Below, in pieces: positions 1 through 5,963 of a stretch of 10,086 nucleotides of DNA. The stretch comes from Chloroflexia bacterium. Lineage in GTDB: Bacteria; Chloroflexota; Chloroflexia; Thermomicrobiales; UBA6265. The position numbers and the translations under genes were made by a program. The notes under the pieces were generated by a model. It was given only the letters and a program-made list of their open reading frames with translations. It ran no database searches and was not told the DNA's origin. How positions within the stretch are numbered: position 1 is the first letter of the stretch; the number at the start of each line of letters is the position of its first letter. The stretch lies in assembly GCA_013696525.1 (NCBI GenBank), contig JACCYK010000065.1, positions 1-10,086 of the forward strand. The letters are read 5' to 3'.

Positions 1-75
1 TTTCTAGTGCCTGTTGGCGCTTCTTGGTTCCCCGGCCGTCGTCATCTCGCTGTTCTCCGCCTTGGATAGAGTCCC

Positions 76-84
76 TGCTATACT
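76..84 (+). promoter_or_regulatory. Extended -10 promoter element, probable folD promoter
   Basis: The sequence reads TGCTATACT, an extended -10 (TGN followed by a 5/6 match to TATAAT). No good -35 hexamer lies 16-18 bases upstream, as expected for extended -10 promoters. Transcription would start near 91. The identical nine bases occur on the minus strand upstream of dnaN (4528-4520), and TGGTATACT occurs upstream of ruvB, which supports it as this organism's promoter style. Confidence 0.4.
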
Positions 85-107
85 CCGCGGGTCTGGTTCG
101 GCCCGGC

Positions 108-189
108 GGTTTCGACAGTACGTGCTGGATCGTGGGCGCCGGTGATGAGCGCGGCAGGACGACTTGCAATCATCGCCGCGCTCGAAACC
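108..189 (+). other. Structured leader: nested inverted repeats
   Basis: Two perfect inverted repeats lie here. GGTTTCGA (108-115) matches TCGAAACC (182-189), and GAGCGCGGC (147-155) matches GCCGCGCTC (175-183) around a 19-base loop. The two 3' arms share bases 182-183, so the helices would either stack with a trimmed base pair or compete. If transcribed from the promoter at 76-84, this is a compact folded element at the start of the folD leader. It could be a cis-regulatory RNA or simply a stable leader. I do not recognise a known riboswitch consensus in it, and the function is unknown. Confidence 0.35.
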
Positions 190-244
190 ATCTCCCTGGA
201 GTTGTGGCGCCATGACTATCGGGCCGATCGCGGGCGAGGATGCC

Positions 245-269
245 TAGTTTCTGGCCGCATAGTTTCTGG
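245..269 (+). repeat. 10-base direct repeat TAGTTTCTGG
   Basis: TAGTTTCTGG occurs at 245-254 and again at 260-269, a period of 15 bases, separated by CCGCA. It lies in the folD leader. Function is unknown, and a local duplication is the simplest explanation. Confidence 0.5.
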
Positions 270-352
270 AGTCACCAACGTCGGGTAGCCGGCTCGCGGT
301 GCAGGTCATCACCGGTCGCGCGCTGTAGTTCGGTTCGAGGTTGGCGAGCACC

Positions 353-1246
353 ATGACGTCTCCACCGCTACTTCGCGGCGCCCCCATCGCGTCTCGACTT
401 CGAGCCGAGGTCACGCTCGCCGCCTCGCTCTTTCGCGACCAAGTCGGCGGCCCACCGCTGATCGCAACGCTGCTGACCGACCGTCATCCCTCGGCCCTGG
501 CTTACCGGGATGCGATCGACCGTGGCGTTCGTCGCGTGGGGATCGACCATCGTCCAGTCGAGCTGGCCACCGGCAGCTCGTCCGATTCACTGATCGCGGC
601 CTTGGCGTCGCTCAACCAGGACCGCTCGGTCCATGGCATCCTCGTCCTCATGCCACTCCCGGCCGATCTGTCGGTTCATCTCGTGTTCGAGCATCTGGCG
701 CCGCTGAAAGATGTCGACGGCATCACGCCGACCAACGCCGGCCGGCTTCACCTTGGCCTGCCGTCGCTGCGGCCAAGTACGCCGCAAGGCGGAATCGAGA
801 TCCTCGACTTCTACGGCCTGCCTATCGCCGGTCAAAATGCCGTCGTCATCGGTCGCAGCAATGTCGTCGGTAAGCCCTTCGCCACCATGCTGACGCACCG
901 GCATGCCACGGTGACGACCTGTCATCGGCAAACTCGCGACCTTGCCGATCTCACCCGGCGCGCCGACATCGTGGCCGTGGCGGCGGGCCATCCCGGCCTG
1001 ATCAACCGCGCGATGCTGAAGCCGGGCGCCGTTGTGCTCGACTTCGGCGTCAACGTGGTGGACGGTGAGGTGGTCGGGGATGCTGATGCCACCGGCTTTG
1101 CCGGGCTGGGCATCGCGTATACCCCGGTCCCCGGCGGCACCGGGCCCGTCACCACGCTCGTCCTGGCTCACAACACGGTGGCGGCCGCGTTTGCCTCGCT
1201 CTCCGGATCCCTAGATGCCGTGGCGACAACCCCGATCCTGCTGTGA
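353..1246 (+). CDS. folD: FolD-family methylenetetrahydrofolate dehydrogenase/cyclohydrolase, atypical active site
   Basis: Family role: NADP-dependent oxidation of 5,10-methylene-THF to methenyl-THF, then hydrolysis to 10-formyl-THF, in the cytosol. The 297-residue product has the two-domain FolD layout: an N-terminal catalytic domain with GILVLMPLP (95-103) and KDVDGITPTNAGRL (119-132), then a Rossmann domain with GRSNVVGKP (167-175), ADIVAVAAGHPG (204-215) and the C-terminal TPVPGGTGPVT (257-267). Length is normal for the family. The usual YxxxK motif reads Y51-RDA-I55, so the catalytic lysine is isoleucine. The catalytic glutamine of VQLPLP is Leu99, and the PCTP cysteine is serine. The conserved Asp of DVDG is present (Asp122). 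Cyclohydrolase activity is therefore doubtful. The ATG at 353 is preferred for family length; a TTG at 341 in the same frame adds four residues, and neither has a strong ribosome binding site. A hairpin follows the stop codon. Confidence 0.93.
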   Translation: MTSPPLLRGAPIASRLRAEVTLAASLFRDQVGGPPLIATLLTDRHPSALAYRDAIDRGVRRVGIDHRPVELATGSSSDSLIAALASLNQDRSVHGILVLMPLPADLSVHLVFEHLAPLKDVDGITPTNAGRLHLGLPSLRPSTPQGGIEILDFYGLPIAGQNAVVIGRSNVVGKPFATMLTHRHATVTTCHRQTRDLADLTRRADIVAVAAGHPGLINRAMLKPGAVVLDFGVNVVDGEVVGDADATGFAGLGIAYTPVPGGTGPVTTLVLAHNTVAAAFASLSGSLDAVATTPILL

Positions 1247-1247
1247 C

Positions 1248-1291
1248 GCGAACAGGCGACGGCCCACTGACATCGCGGCCGCCTCGTTCGC
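1248..1291 (+). terminator. Hairpin directly after the folD stop codon
   Basis: GCGAAC (1248-1253) pairs with GTTCGC (1286-1291), AGGC (1254-1257) with GCCT (1281-1284), and GGCC (1261-1264) with GGCC (1277-1280), with short bulges and a 12-base loop. It starts one base after the stop codon and ends before the tRNA promoter, a terminator's position. No T-run follows, so it may instead protect the mRNA 3' end or work without a U-tract. Confidence 0.45.
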
Positions 1292-1309
1292 CGGTTCGCC
1301 CCATCGGAA

Positions 1310-1338
1310 TTGTTCTCCTGGAGCGTCAGTGGTAAACT
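1310..1338 (+). promoter_or_regulatory. Promoter of tRNA-Gln
   Basis: A -35-like TTGTTC (1310-1315) and a -10-like TAAACT (1333-1338) are separated by 17 bases. The -10 is preceded by TGG, making it an extended -10. Transcription would start near 1345, just ahead of the tRNA 5' end at 1353. Confidence 0.55.
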
Positions 1339-1352
1339 TCGAGGCGGCGCAC

Positions 1353-1426
1353 TGGGGAGTCGTCTAACGGTAGGACGCCTGACTCTGGATCAGGTAGTTG
1401 GGGTTCGAATCCCTGCTCCCCAGCCA
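1353..1426 (+). tRNA. tRNA-Gln (anticodon CTG)
   Basis: A complete cloverleaf folds by hand. The acceptor stem is TGGGGAG (1353-1359) with CTCCCCA (1416-1422). The D stem is GTC/GAC (1362-1364, 1374-1376). The anticodon stem is CCTGA/TCAGG, with loop CTCTGGA (1383-1389) and anticodon CTG at 1385-1387, reading CAG codons. The T arm has the TTCGAAT loop (1404-1410). The discriminator base is G at 1423, and the CCA end is encoded at 1424-1426. The weak U1-A72 first pair and G73 are known identity features of bacterial tRNA-Gln. It appears to be a single-gene unit with its own promoter. Confidence 0.96.
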
Positions 1427-2092
1427 TTCAGCGACCATCCAACCCGACGGCGGGTCGACCCAGGCCGGGTCGTCGCCGGCGGCTCGCTCAATCCGGCACG
1501 ATCCGCGCGGTCCTCCGCGTCGCCGGTCGGTCACCGCGAGATTCCCTTCCGGTTCATTGCCATTCGGTCGTGGCGCTTGTAGCGCTCCAATTCGAGCGTC
1601 AGCCCTGCCGCGGCGCGGCCGACCGTGATGTGCGACAAGCTGAGGAAGCTTTGCGGTGCCTCGCGCGTTCTCCCAAAGGGCACCAAGCAGCAATGCGGCC
1701 GGCGTCAGCGTGGTTCGACCATCGTTAACAACGTCGATCGTTTGCTCACGCCCTGGTTAGCGACTCGCGCTCGTCCGTGCTCAGTCTGATGGTTGCGGCA
1801 ATCCACCGGGGACAAAACCCGCCCGGCTCAGGATCTCCTCGCCAGCCGGCCAACCGTCACTGGCAGAACGATGATCACTGCCGCGTGACCCATCCGGACC
1901 GGGCGTGTTGACTCCCGCGGCTGGTTGAACGACTTCCACGAACGAAACCTCGACCCGACGATATTGGTCCCAACCAATATTCATCCAGCGCAACGGCCTA
2001 CGAACGCTGGTCTGCCGTTCGCCTCGCTTGATTTGCGTCCGTTCGTTGTGTTCGTACAGTTAACAGGAAGGTGGTCTCAGCAACATGGGGTA
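1427..2092. other. 660-base region without a confident gene, between tRNA-Gln and recF
   Basis: No open reading frame here has a good ribosome binding site together with recognisable protein content. A GC-only hairpin CGACCC/GGGTCG (1456-1472) lies shortly after the tRNA and could help end its transcript. On the minus strand, short protein-like open segments follow one another in different frames between about 1860 and 1531. The last one (GTG at 1683, stop 1531-1533, 50 codons) has markedly G/C-rich third codon positions, which could mark a decayed gene. A perfect inverted repeat lies at 1961-1980. Several ACGAACG/CGTTCG words are scattered over 1937-2055 without an obvious pattern. Confidence 0.45.
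1961..1980. repeat. Perfect 8-bp inverted repeat with 4-base spacer
   Basis: ATATTGGT (1961-1968) is followed by CCCA and ACCAATAT (1973-1980), an AT-rich dyad in GC-rich surroundings. It lies about 110 bases beyond the recF stop codon. No T-run follows on either strand, so a protein-binding operator or a 3'-end hairpin is as likely as a terminator. Confidence 0.5.
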
Positions 2093-3298
2093 TCAAAGGC
2101 TGTCCAGCGGCAGAATTGAACCGGATGCAACCCGTGACGCCGGAATTCGCTCCAGGACAGGACGCCGGAGCAAGCTCGGCTCGGTGGCGGTGACGATCAC
2201 CTGGAGCCCAGCCGCCGCCGTCGCTTCCAGCAACGATGCCTGGTGTCTCGGGTCGAGCTCGGAGAGCACGTCATCCAGCATCAAGACTGGCGACTCATCG
2301 GCGATTTCCTGCATCAGCGCGGAGATCGCCAGCTTGAGGGCAACGACGACCAACCGCTGTTGGCCCCGTGAACCGTGCATGCTTACATCGAGCCCGGCGA
2401 GTTGAAACGTCACATCGTCTCGGTGTGGCCCCACCAGCGTTGCGCCACGCCGGAGCTCGTCGCTCCGCGCCGCAGTCAACGCTGTCGTGAAGTTGCGCGC
2501 AACAACCGGCTGGAGTCGGTCCATTGTCACCAGCTCGGCAACCTGCGCCGGCGTCAGCGAAACGGACGACTCGTACCGAACATCGAGATCGGCCGTCATC
2601 GAAAGCAGTTCGAATCGTTCCGCCGCGAGGCGGCCCAGTCGCTTCACGATCAGAACCCGCCTGGCAATGACGGCCGAACCGTGCGCCACCAGTTCAGCAT
2701 CCCAAAAATCGAGTTGCTCGCCGGCTTGGCGCGATCCCGCCGTGATCCCGGACCCGGCCAGCGATTTGAGCAGACTGTTCCGCTGTTCCAAAATACGGCT
2801 GAAGCGGGCGAGTGATCGCAGGTACGAACGATCAAGCTGCGAGATGGTTGAGTCCAGGTAGCGGCGCCGGCCGGCGGGGGAGCCGCTGATGAGCTCGATA
2901 TCTTCCGGCGAGAACAGCACGGCGTTCAGGGAGCCGACCGCATCAAGGACGCGAACCGGACGTCCATTGATCCTGATCCGCTTCTTGACATGGCTGGTTC
3001 GCCCGGGCTCAATCTGAATCGCGATTTCGATTTCGATCGTGCGATCCCCACGCGTGACCACGCCCCGAATCCGGGAAAACGGCGGCAGCGAGAGATCCTC
3101 CCCGCTTCGCCAATGGATCAGCTCCCGTTCGGAGGACGTTCGGACCGATCTCGTGGTGGCCAGCATCGCGATAGCTTCGAGCAAGGATGATTTTCCGCTC
3201 GCGTTGTCACCGACCAGACGGAGCCCGGCCGGGTCGAGGTGGAGTTGTAGCCGGCGATATGACCGGAACTCCTCGAGCTCCAGCTCGACCAGATGCAT
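2093..3298 (-). CDS. recF: DNA replication and repair protein RecF
   Basis: RecF is an SMC-like ATPase that binds gapped DNA and, with RecO and RecR, helps load RecA in the RecFOR pathway. The 401-residue product opens with a standard RecF start (MHLVELELEEFRSYR). It carries Walker A GDNASGKS (30-37), the family motif LVGPHRDD (288-295), an ABC signature-like HGSRGQQRL (308-316) and Walker B VLMLDDVLSELD (338-349). At 401 residues it is somewhat longer than the roughly 360-370 typical of the family, and the ends look complete. The start codon lies 25 bases after the dnaN stop with a weak GGTAGG ahead of it, so it is probably translated from the dnaN transcript. gyrB, the common downstream neighbour, is absent. 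Confidence 0.96.
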   Translation of the reverse strand: MHLVELELEEFRSYRRLQLHLDPAGLRLVGDNASGKSSLLEAIAMLATTRSVRTSSERELIHWRSGEDLSLPPFSRIRGVVTRGDRTIEIEIAIQIEPGRTSHVKKRIRINGRPVRVLDAVGSLNAVLFSPEDIELISGSPAGRRRYLDSTISQLDRSYLRSLARFSRILEQRNSLLKSLAGSGITAGSRQAGEQLDFWDAELVAHGSAVIARRVLIVKRLGRLAAERFELLSMTADLDVRYESSVSLTPAQVAELVTMDRLQPVVARNFTTALTAARSDELRRGATLVGPHRDDVTFQLAGLDVSMHGSRGQQRLVVVALKLAISALMQEIADESPVLMLDDVLSELDPRHQASLLEATAAAGLQVIVTATEPSLLRRPVLERIPASRVASGSILPLDSL

Positions 3299-3323
3299 GA
3301 CCTACCACGGACCACTACGCGCG

Positions 3324-4466
3324 TTAGTTTGCGCCGATCACCATCGGCATAATCACATGCGTATAGTCGTCTGATCCAGCCAGCCTGACCACCCCGGCCT
3401 GGTTCGACCCATTCATCGCGAGCTGGACTTGGCCCTGGCGCAGAATACCCAGCACATCCGCCAGGTAGCGAGAGTTGAACGCGATCTGGGCCTCGGGCCC
3501 ATTGATCGTCGCGTCGACAAAACTCTGACTACTTCCCCGCTCGGCCGCGGTGGCCGAGACTTCGATCGTCCCCGGCATGAACTCTTCCTCGCCGGCGTGG
3601 ATCTGGATCAGCACCACATCGTTATTGTCCCGCGCGAAATAGCCCGCTCGGCGAACCGCGTTCAGGAATGCGTCTCGCCCCACGTCAAGGTTGGTATTGA
3701 ACTCACGAGGGATGATCTGTCGAAAATCGGGGAAGGTGCCATCAATCAACCGGGAGAGAAACTCTGTCTCATCGACCCGGACCAGCAATTGGTTGCGGTT
3801 GGGCGTAATCGCTATCTGCACCGGATCGGCATGGTCGCCAAGGATCCGAGACAGTTCGCGGAGGGCACGGGCTGGAACGATCACGTCCAATCGCTCGGAG
3901 ACCGCTTCTTCAAGTTGCCCTCGTCGCACCGCCAGGCGAAAGCCGTCGGCGGCGGCCAGCGTCAATGTCTGGTCCTCGAACCGCACCAGCACCCCGGCCA
4001 AGACCGGCCGGCTCTCATCGGTTGCCGCCGCGAACTCCACCTGGGCGATCATTTCGCGCAAGGTCTGGGGGTTCACGGTTGCCACGTATGCTTCGCCATC
4101 GACCCGCGGAATGACCGGGAAATCCTCTGGATGGAGGCCATTGATCGCGGCCTTGTCCCGTCCGCATTGGACTTGTAGACTCAGCCGCTCACGATCGACG
4201 ACCAGATTGACGGTGTCGTTGGGCAGCGTGTTCACGAACTCGGCCAGAAGCCGGGCGTCGACGGTGATCTGACCGTCAGCCTCGATGGCGGCCCCGATCC
4301 AGGTCGTGATTCCGATCTCCAGATTGGTTGCCGCGATCCGCAGACGCCCGTCGTCCGTGCTCAGCAGCACGTTGCTCAGCACCGGCAGCGCCGTTTTGGT
4401 CGCAACCGCGCGCGACACCTGAGCGAGCGCGCGTTGCAAGTTTTCCTGGAGACAGGAAACGTTCAC
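3324..4466 (-). CDS. dnaN: DNA polymerase III sliding clamp, beta subunit
   Basis: DnaN forms the ring-shaped dimer that tethers the replicative polymerase and other DNA enzymes to DNA. The 380-residue product has the classic N-terminus VNVSCLQENLQRALAQV, the TKTALPVLSNVLL segment near residues 25-37, three repeats of the clamp fold in sequence, and a C-terminus ending in MPMVIGAN. The GTG at 4466 is preferred over in-frame upstream codons because the family begins exactly here and GGAAGGG lies 8 bases upstream. The last motif is normally MPMR; here the arginine is valine. recF follows after 25 bases in a presumed operon. dnaA, usually upstream, is replaced by a divergent Rad52/Erf-like gene. 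Confidence 0.97.
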   Translation of the reverse strand: MNVSCLQENLQRALAQVSRAVATKTALPVLSNVLLSTDDGRLRIAATNLEIGITTWIGAAIEADGQITVDARLLAEFVNTLPNDTVNLVVDRERLSLQVQCGRDKAAINGLHPEDFPVIPRVDGEAYVATVNPQTLREMIAQVEFAAATDESRPVLAGVLVRFEDQTLTLAAADGFRLAVRRGQLEEAVSERLDVIVPARALRELSRILGDHADPVQIAITPNRNQLLVRVDETEFLSRLIDGTFPDFRQIIPREFNTNLDVGRDAFLNAVRRAGYFARDNNDVVLIQIHAGEEEFMPGTIEVSATAAERGSSQSFVDATINGPEAQIAFNSRYLADVLGILRQGQVQLAMNGSNQAGVVRLAGSDDYTHVIMPMVIGAN

Positions 4467-4474
4467 CGGGCCAT

Positions 4475-4481
4475 CCCTTCC
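4475..4481 (-). promoter_or_regulatory. Ribosome binding site deciding the dnaN start
   Basis: GGAAGGG on the minus strand lies 8 bases before GTG 4466. No comparable site precedes the upstream in-frame candidates, and the codon fits the conserved DnaN N-terminus. Confidence 0.7.
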
Positions 4482-4519
4482 TGACTGTTCCATCGGGTGT
4501 CCGTACACTACTGCGGCTC

Positions 4520-4528
4520 AGTATAGCA
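4520..4528 (-). promoter_or_regulatory. Extended -10 promoter of dnaN-recF
   Basis: The minus strand reads TGCTATACT from 4528 to 4520, identical to the element upstream of folD. No convincing -35 is seen 16-18 bases upstream. Transcription would start near 4513, giving a leader of roughly 47 bases. No LexA-like box is present, which suggests damage-independent expression. Confidence 0.5.
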
Positions 4529-4992
4529 TAGTGGTTTTGGCCCTCCTGATCTTCGGTCCGATCCCGCGAAATCCGATCCGGCGGTCACGGCCACGGTATG
4601 CGACCGGGATTCGCGCCGCGGCCGGCAGCACCCACCTGGTTCGTGCCGCGTTGCTACAAGGACTTACGGTGGGACTGGTCCTTGCCCCCTGTCCAGCGGT
4701 TCCCGGCGCCCAAGCGCCAATATTGAGGAGAGGTCTCCGATCAGCATCAATGACAAGGCCCGACGGCCAACCTCCGCCGGCAAGCCCGTCCGCGGCAGGT
4801 GTGCGTGACCACCACCAATCACGTCAAACATGGGATATGTCGTGCCGACCGGTGGCTAACGCTTGCCGGTCATGTTCCCCTTCCAGGGCCAACCATTGTC
4901 GAATAACGCGCGTCCGGCAGGAGCGTGGTCACGTTCGCGCACATCGCTCCCGAACATTCCCGCGACTGCTCGTCCCGGGCCGCCTCGACACG
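4529..4992. other. Gene-free stretch between divergent dnaN and the Rad52/Erf-like gene
   Basis: The plus-strand frame stays open here and joins the downstream gene. The translation is rich in Arg, Cys and Pro, and a near-consensus promoter and two operators lie inside it, so it is not read as coding. I searched by eye for DnaA boxes (TTATCCACA-like) because dnaN is adjacent and found none, so I do not call an origin. Minor structures are a GGAGA/TCTCC dyad near 4727-4738 and an 8-base inverted pair CCGGCAAG (4777-4784)/CTTGCCGG (4862-4869). Confidence 0.5.
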
Positions 4993-5021
4993 TTGACACA
5001 ATCGAACACAAGTACTACAAT
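4993..5021 (+). promoter_or_regulatory. Near-consensus sigma-70 promoter of the Rad52/Erf-like gene
   Basis: TTGACA (4993-4998) is a perfect -35. TACAAT (5016-5021) is a 5/6 match to -10, and the spacer is 17 bases. The expected start point is near 5028. It is the best promoter in the window, and two LexA-like dyads overlap its spacer and start point, the arrangement of a strong promoter held off by a repressor. Confidence 0.85.
5003..5016 (+). promoter_or_regulatory. LexA-like box A (imperfect)
   Basis: CGAACACAAGTACT resembles the Gram-positive-type SOS box CGAAC-N4-GTTCG: the left half is perfect and the right half has GTAC instead of GTTC. It fills the promoter spacer and touches the first base of the -10. 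Its centre is 25 bp from that of box B. Confidence 0.55.
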
Positions 5022-5027
5022 CAGTGT

Positions 5028-5041
5028 AGAACGCACGTTCT
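5028..5041 (+). promoter_or_regulatory. LexA-like box B (perfect dyad)
   Basis: AGAACGCACGTTCT is a perfect AGAAC-N4-GTTCT palindrome at the predicted transcription start. Its GAAC-N4-GTTC core matches the SOS operator known from Bacillus and actinobacterial LexA. It agrees at 12 of 14 positions with the box upstream of ruvB (CGAACGCATGTTCT on the minus strand). Confidence 0.75.
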
Positions 5042-5058
5042 TATTTGGGAGGTTGAAC

Positions 5059-5688
5059 ATGGTCAGCACCACCGCTTTTGAGCCAAGCCGCTACCTGACC
5101 AAAATTAGCGGCTCCGACTACTTGGAAGTGAAATGGCGCCTGGTCTGGCTTCGCCATGAGCATCCCGAGGCCGCGATTGAGACGCGGCTCGAGGTTCACT
5201 CCGATTCGCTCGCTCTGTTCCGCGCCACCGTCTCCATCCCCGGTGGCGGCTCGGCCACCGGTTGGGGCAGCGAGCAACCGGGGGACTTTCGCGATTACAT
5301 CGAAAAGGCGGAAACAAAAGCGATCGGGCGCGCCCTCGCCGCGCTTGGCTACGGTACTCAGTTCTGCCCCGATTTCGAGTTTGGCGCGAATGTCGGTCGC
5401 GTCGTTGACTCTCCCATCGATATCACCCGTACCCGAGGCTGGTCCGGCAACCAGATCGAACAGGCTCCAGCCAGTCATCGACCAGCGGCCAGCGACCTTC
5501 CGGCAACCGAGCGGCAGCTTGGATTTCTGCAGTCAGTGGCGCGCGCGGCGGGCTTGGATGAGGATGGCCTAGAGCGAGAGATTCATGCGGTATCCGGCGG
5601 CGACCGCAACGCGCTTAGCCGGCGCGACGCGTCGCTCTTGATTGACCGCCTCAAAGCCTTGAGCACTGAGCTTCCGGTGGCGTCATAA
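5059..5688 (+). CDS. Putative Rad52/Erf-like single-strand annealing protein, SOS-controlled
   Basis: The 209-residue product is not one I can name. Residues 20-60 (from DYLEVKWRLVWLR) read as alternating beta strands. They are followed by a GGGSATGWGSE turn (62-72) and a conserved-looking helix DYIEKAETKAIGRALAALGYG (79-99). That helix resembles the A-x-T-x-A-x-x-RAL-x-x-x-G segment of Rad52, Erf and DdrA-type annealing proteins. A charged, low-complexity linker (about 111-146) leads to a C-terminal helical module (149-203, ATERQLGFLQSVARAAGL to LIDRLKAL), similar to modules that end some phage annealases. The ATG at 5059 is chosen because GGGAGG lies 6 bases upstream and the promoter and SOS boxes lie just before it; the open frame continues upstream without evidence. 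A small gene follows after 30 bases. Damage induction fits a DNA-repair role. The Rad52/Erf link is inference from motif shape. Confidence 0.72.
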   Translation: MVSTTAFEPSRYLTKISGSDYLEVKWRLVWLRHEHPEAAIETRLEVHSDSLALFRATVSIPGGGSATGWGSEQPGDFRDYIEKAETKAIGRALAALGYGTQFCPDFEFGANVGRVVDSPIDITRTRGWSGNQIEQAPASHRPAASDLPATERQLGFLQSVARAAGLDEDGLEREIHAVSGGDRNALSRRDASLLIDRLKALSTELPVAS

Positions 5689-5718
5689 CTGCCATTTACT
5701 TCCAGTGGGAGGGTCATC

Positions 5719-5925
5719 ATGAATCGTGATCGAGGTGATGAGCTCGTTGAGCCCCAAGATCTTTCGACGAAGCGGGCAACCCTCGTCCGCCGGCTTGATG
5801 ACGGCTATGTCCGGATCGAGCAAGCCGTTGTCAACGGTGAAGACGTCGCTGCCTGGGAAGATTTCTGGTTCGGCTTACTGGCAGAGTATGAAGCGCTCTC
5901 GACCGAGCTGGACCGCGCCGCCTAG
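5719..5925 (+). CDS. Small hypothetical protein downstream of the Rad52/Erf-like gene
   Basis: A 68-residue protein of unknown function. GGGAGG lies 6 bases before the ATG, matching the spacing of the upstream gene, and the 30-base gap and common strand suggest one SOS-controlled transcript. The composition is rich in Glu, Asp, Leu and Arg, with no cysteine, signal peptide or membrane segment. Residues 14-36 and 42-66 look helical, the second containing an aromatic run EDFWFGLLAEYEAL, so a small helical bundle or dimer is likely. It could be a partner or modulator of the annealing protein, or merely co-transcribed. I do not recognise a family. Confidence 0.7.
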   Translation: MNRDRGDELVEPQDLSTKRATLVRRLDDGYVRIEQAVVNGEDVAAWEDFWFGLLAEYEALSTELDRAA

Positions 5926-5963
5926 TCGCCAGTGGTCTCCGCTTGACCGTTCGTCCTGGGTGT

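Larger units (their letters stand above)
1..352. other. Leader/intergenic region upstream of folD, no confident gene
   Basis: This stretch has no convincing coding region. It holds an extended -10 promoter element near position 80, a set of long inverted repeats at 108-189 and a 10-base direct repeat at 245-269, each listed separately. A short open frame on the plus strand (ATG at 145, stop at 286-288, 47 codons, beginning MSAAGRLAIIAALE) reads as protein-like at its start. It has only a weak GGTG upstream and lies inside the inverted-repeat structure, so I do not call it a gene. If transcription starts near 91, folD would have an unusually long 5' untranslated region of about 260 bases. Confidence 0.5.

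Noticed and set aside
97..354. Possible tmRNA (GGTTTCGACAG at 108-118 and a GCGAGCACCA-like end at 345-354)
   Set aside because: The 5' motif fits tmRNA, but no matching acceptor strand, no paired T arm and no tag ending in an alanine-rich peptide with TAA could be found. The T-like arm near 332-344 pairs only through wobbles.
587..1171. 194-codon open frame antisense to folD
   Set aside because: It is a shadow of a GC-rich gene; folD motifs on the plus strand are unambiguous and no ribosome binding site supports the antisense frame.
1456..1472. Hairpin CGACCC-AGGCC-GGGTCG as the tRNA terminator
   Set aside because: It is only 6 bp, lacks a T-run, and overlaps an alternative palindrome (GGGTCGACCC), so it is mentioned in the region entry but not called.
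1310..1693. Open frames of 90 and 109 codons over the tRNA on both strands
   Set aside because: They read through tRNA-Gln and give the classic tRNA translation artefacts (GVRIPAPQP, SRDSNPNYLIQS).
3653..3663. GAACCGCGTTC inside dnaN as a LexA box
   Set aside because: The spacer is 3 bases instead of 4 and it lies within coding sequence.
4531..5058. Upstream extension of the Rad52/Erf-like frame from a GTG at 4531
   Set aside because: The extension contains the promoter and both SOS boxes, has Arg/Cys/Pro-rich noncoding-like content, and the ATG at 5059 has an ideal GGGAGG.
4467..5058. Replication origin next to dnaN
   Set aside because: No cluster of DnaA boxes or AT-rich unwinding region was seen, and dnaA is absent.
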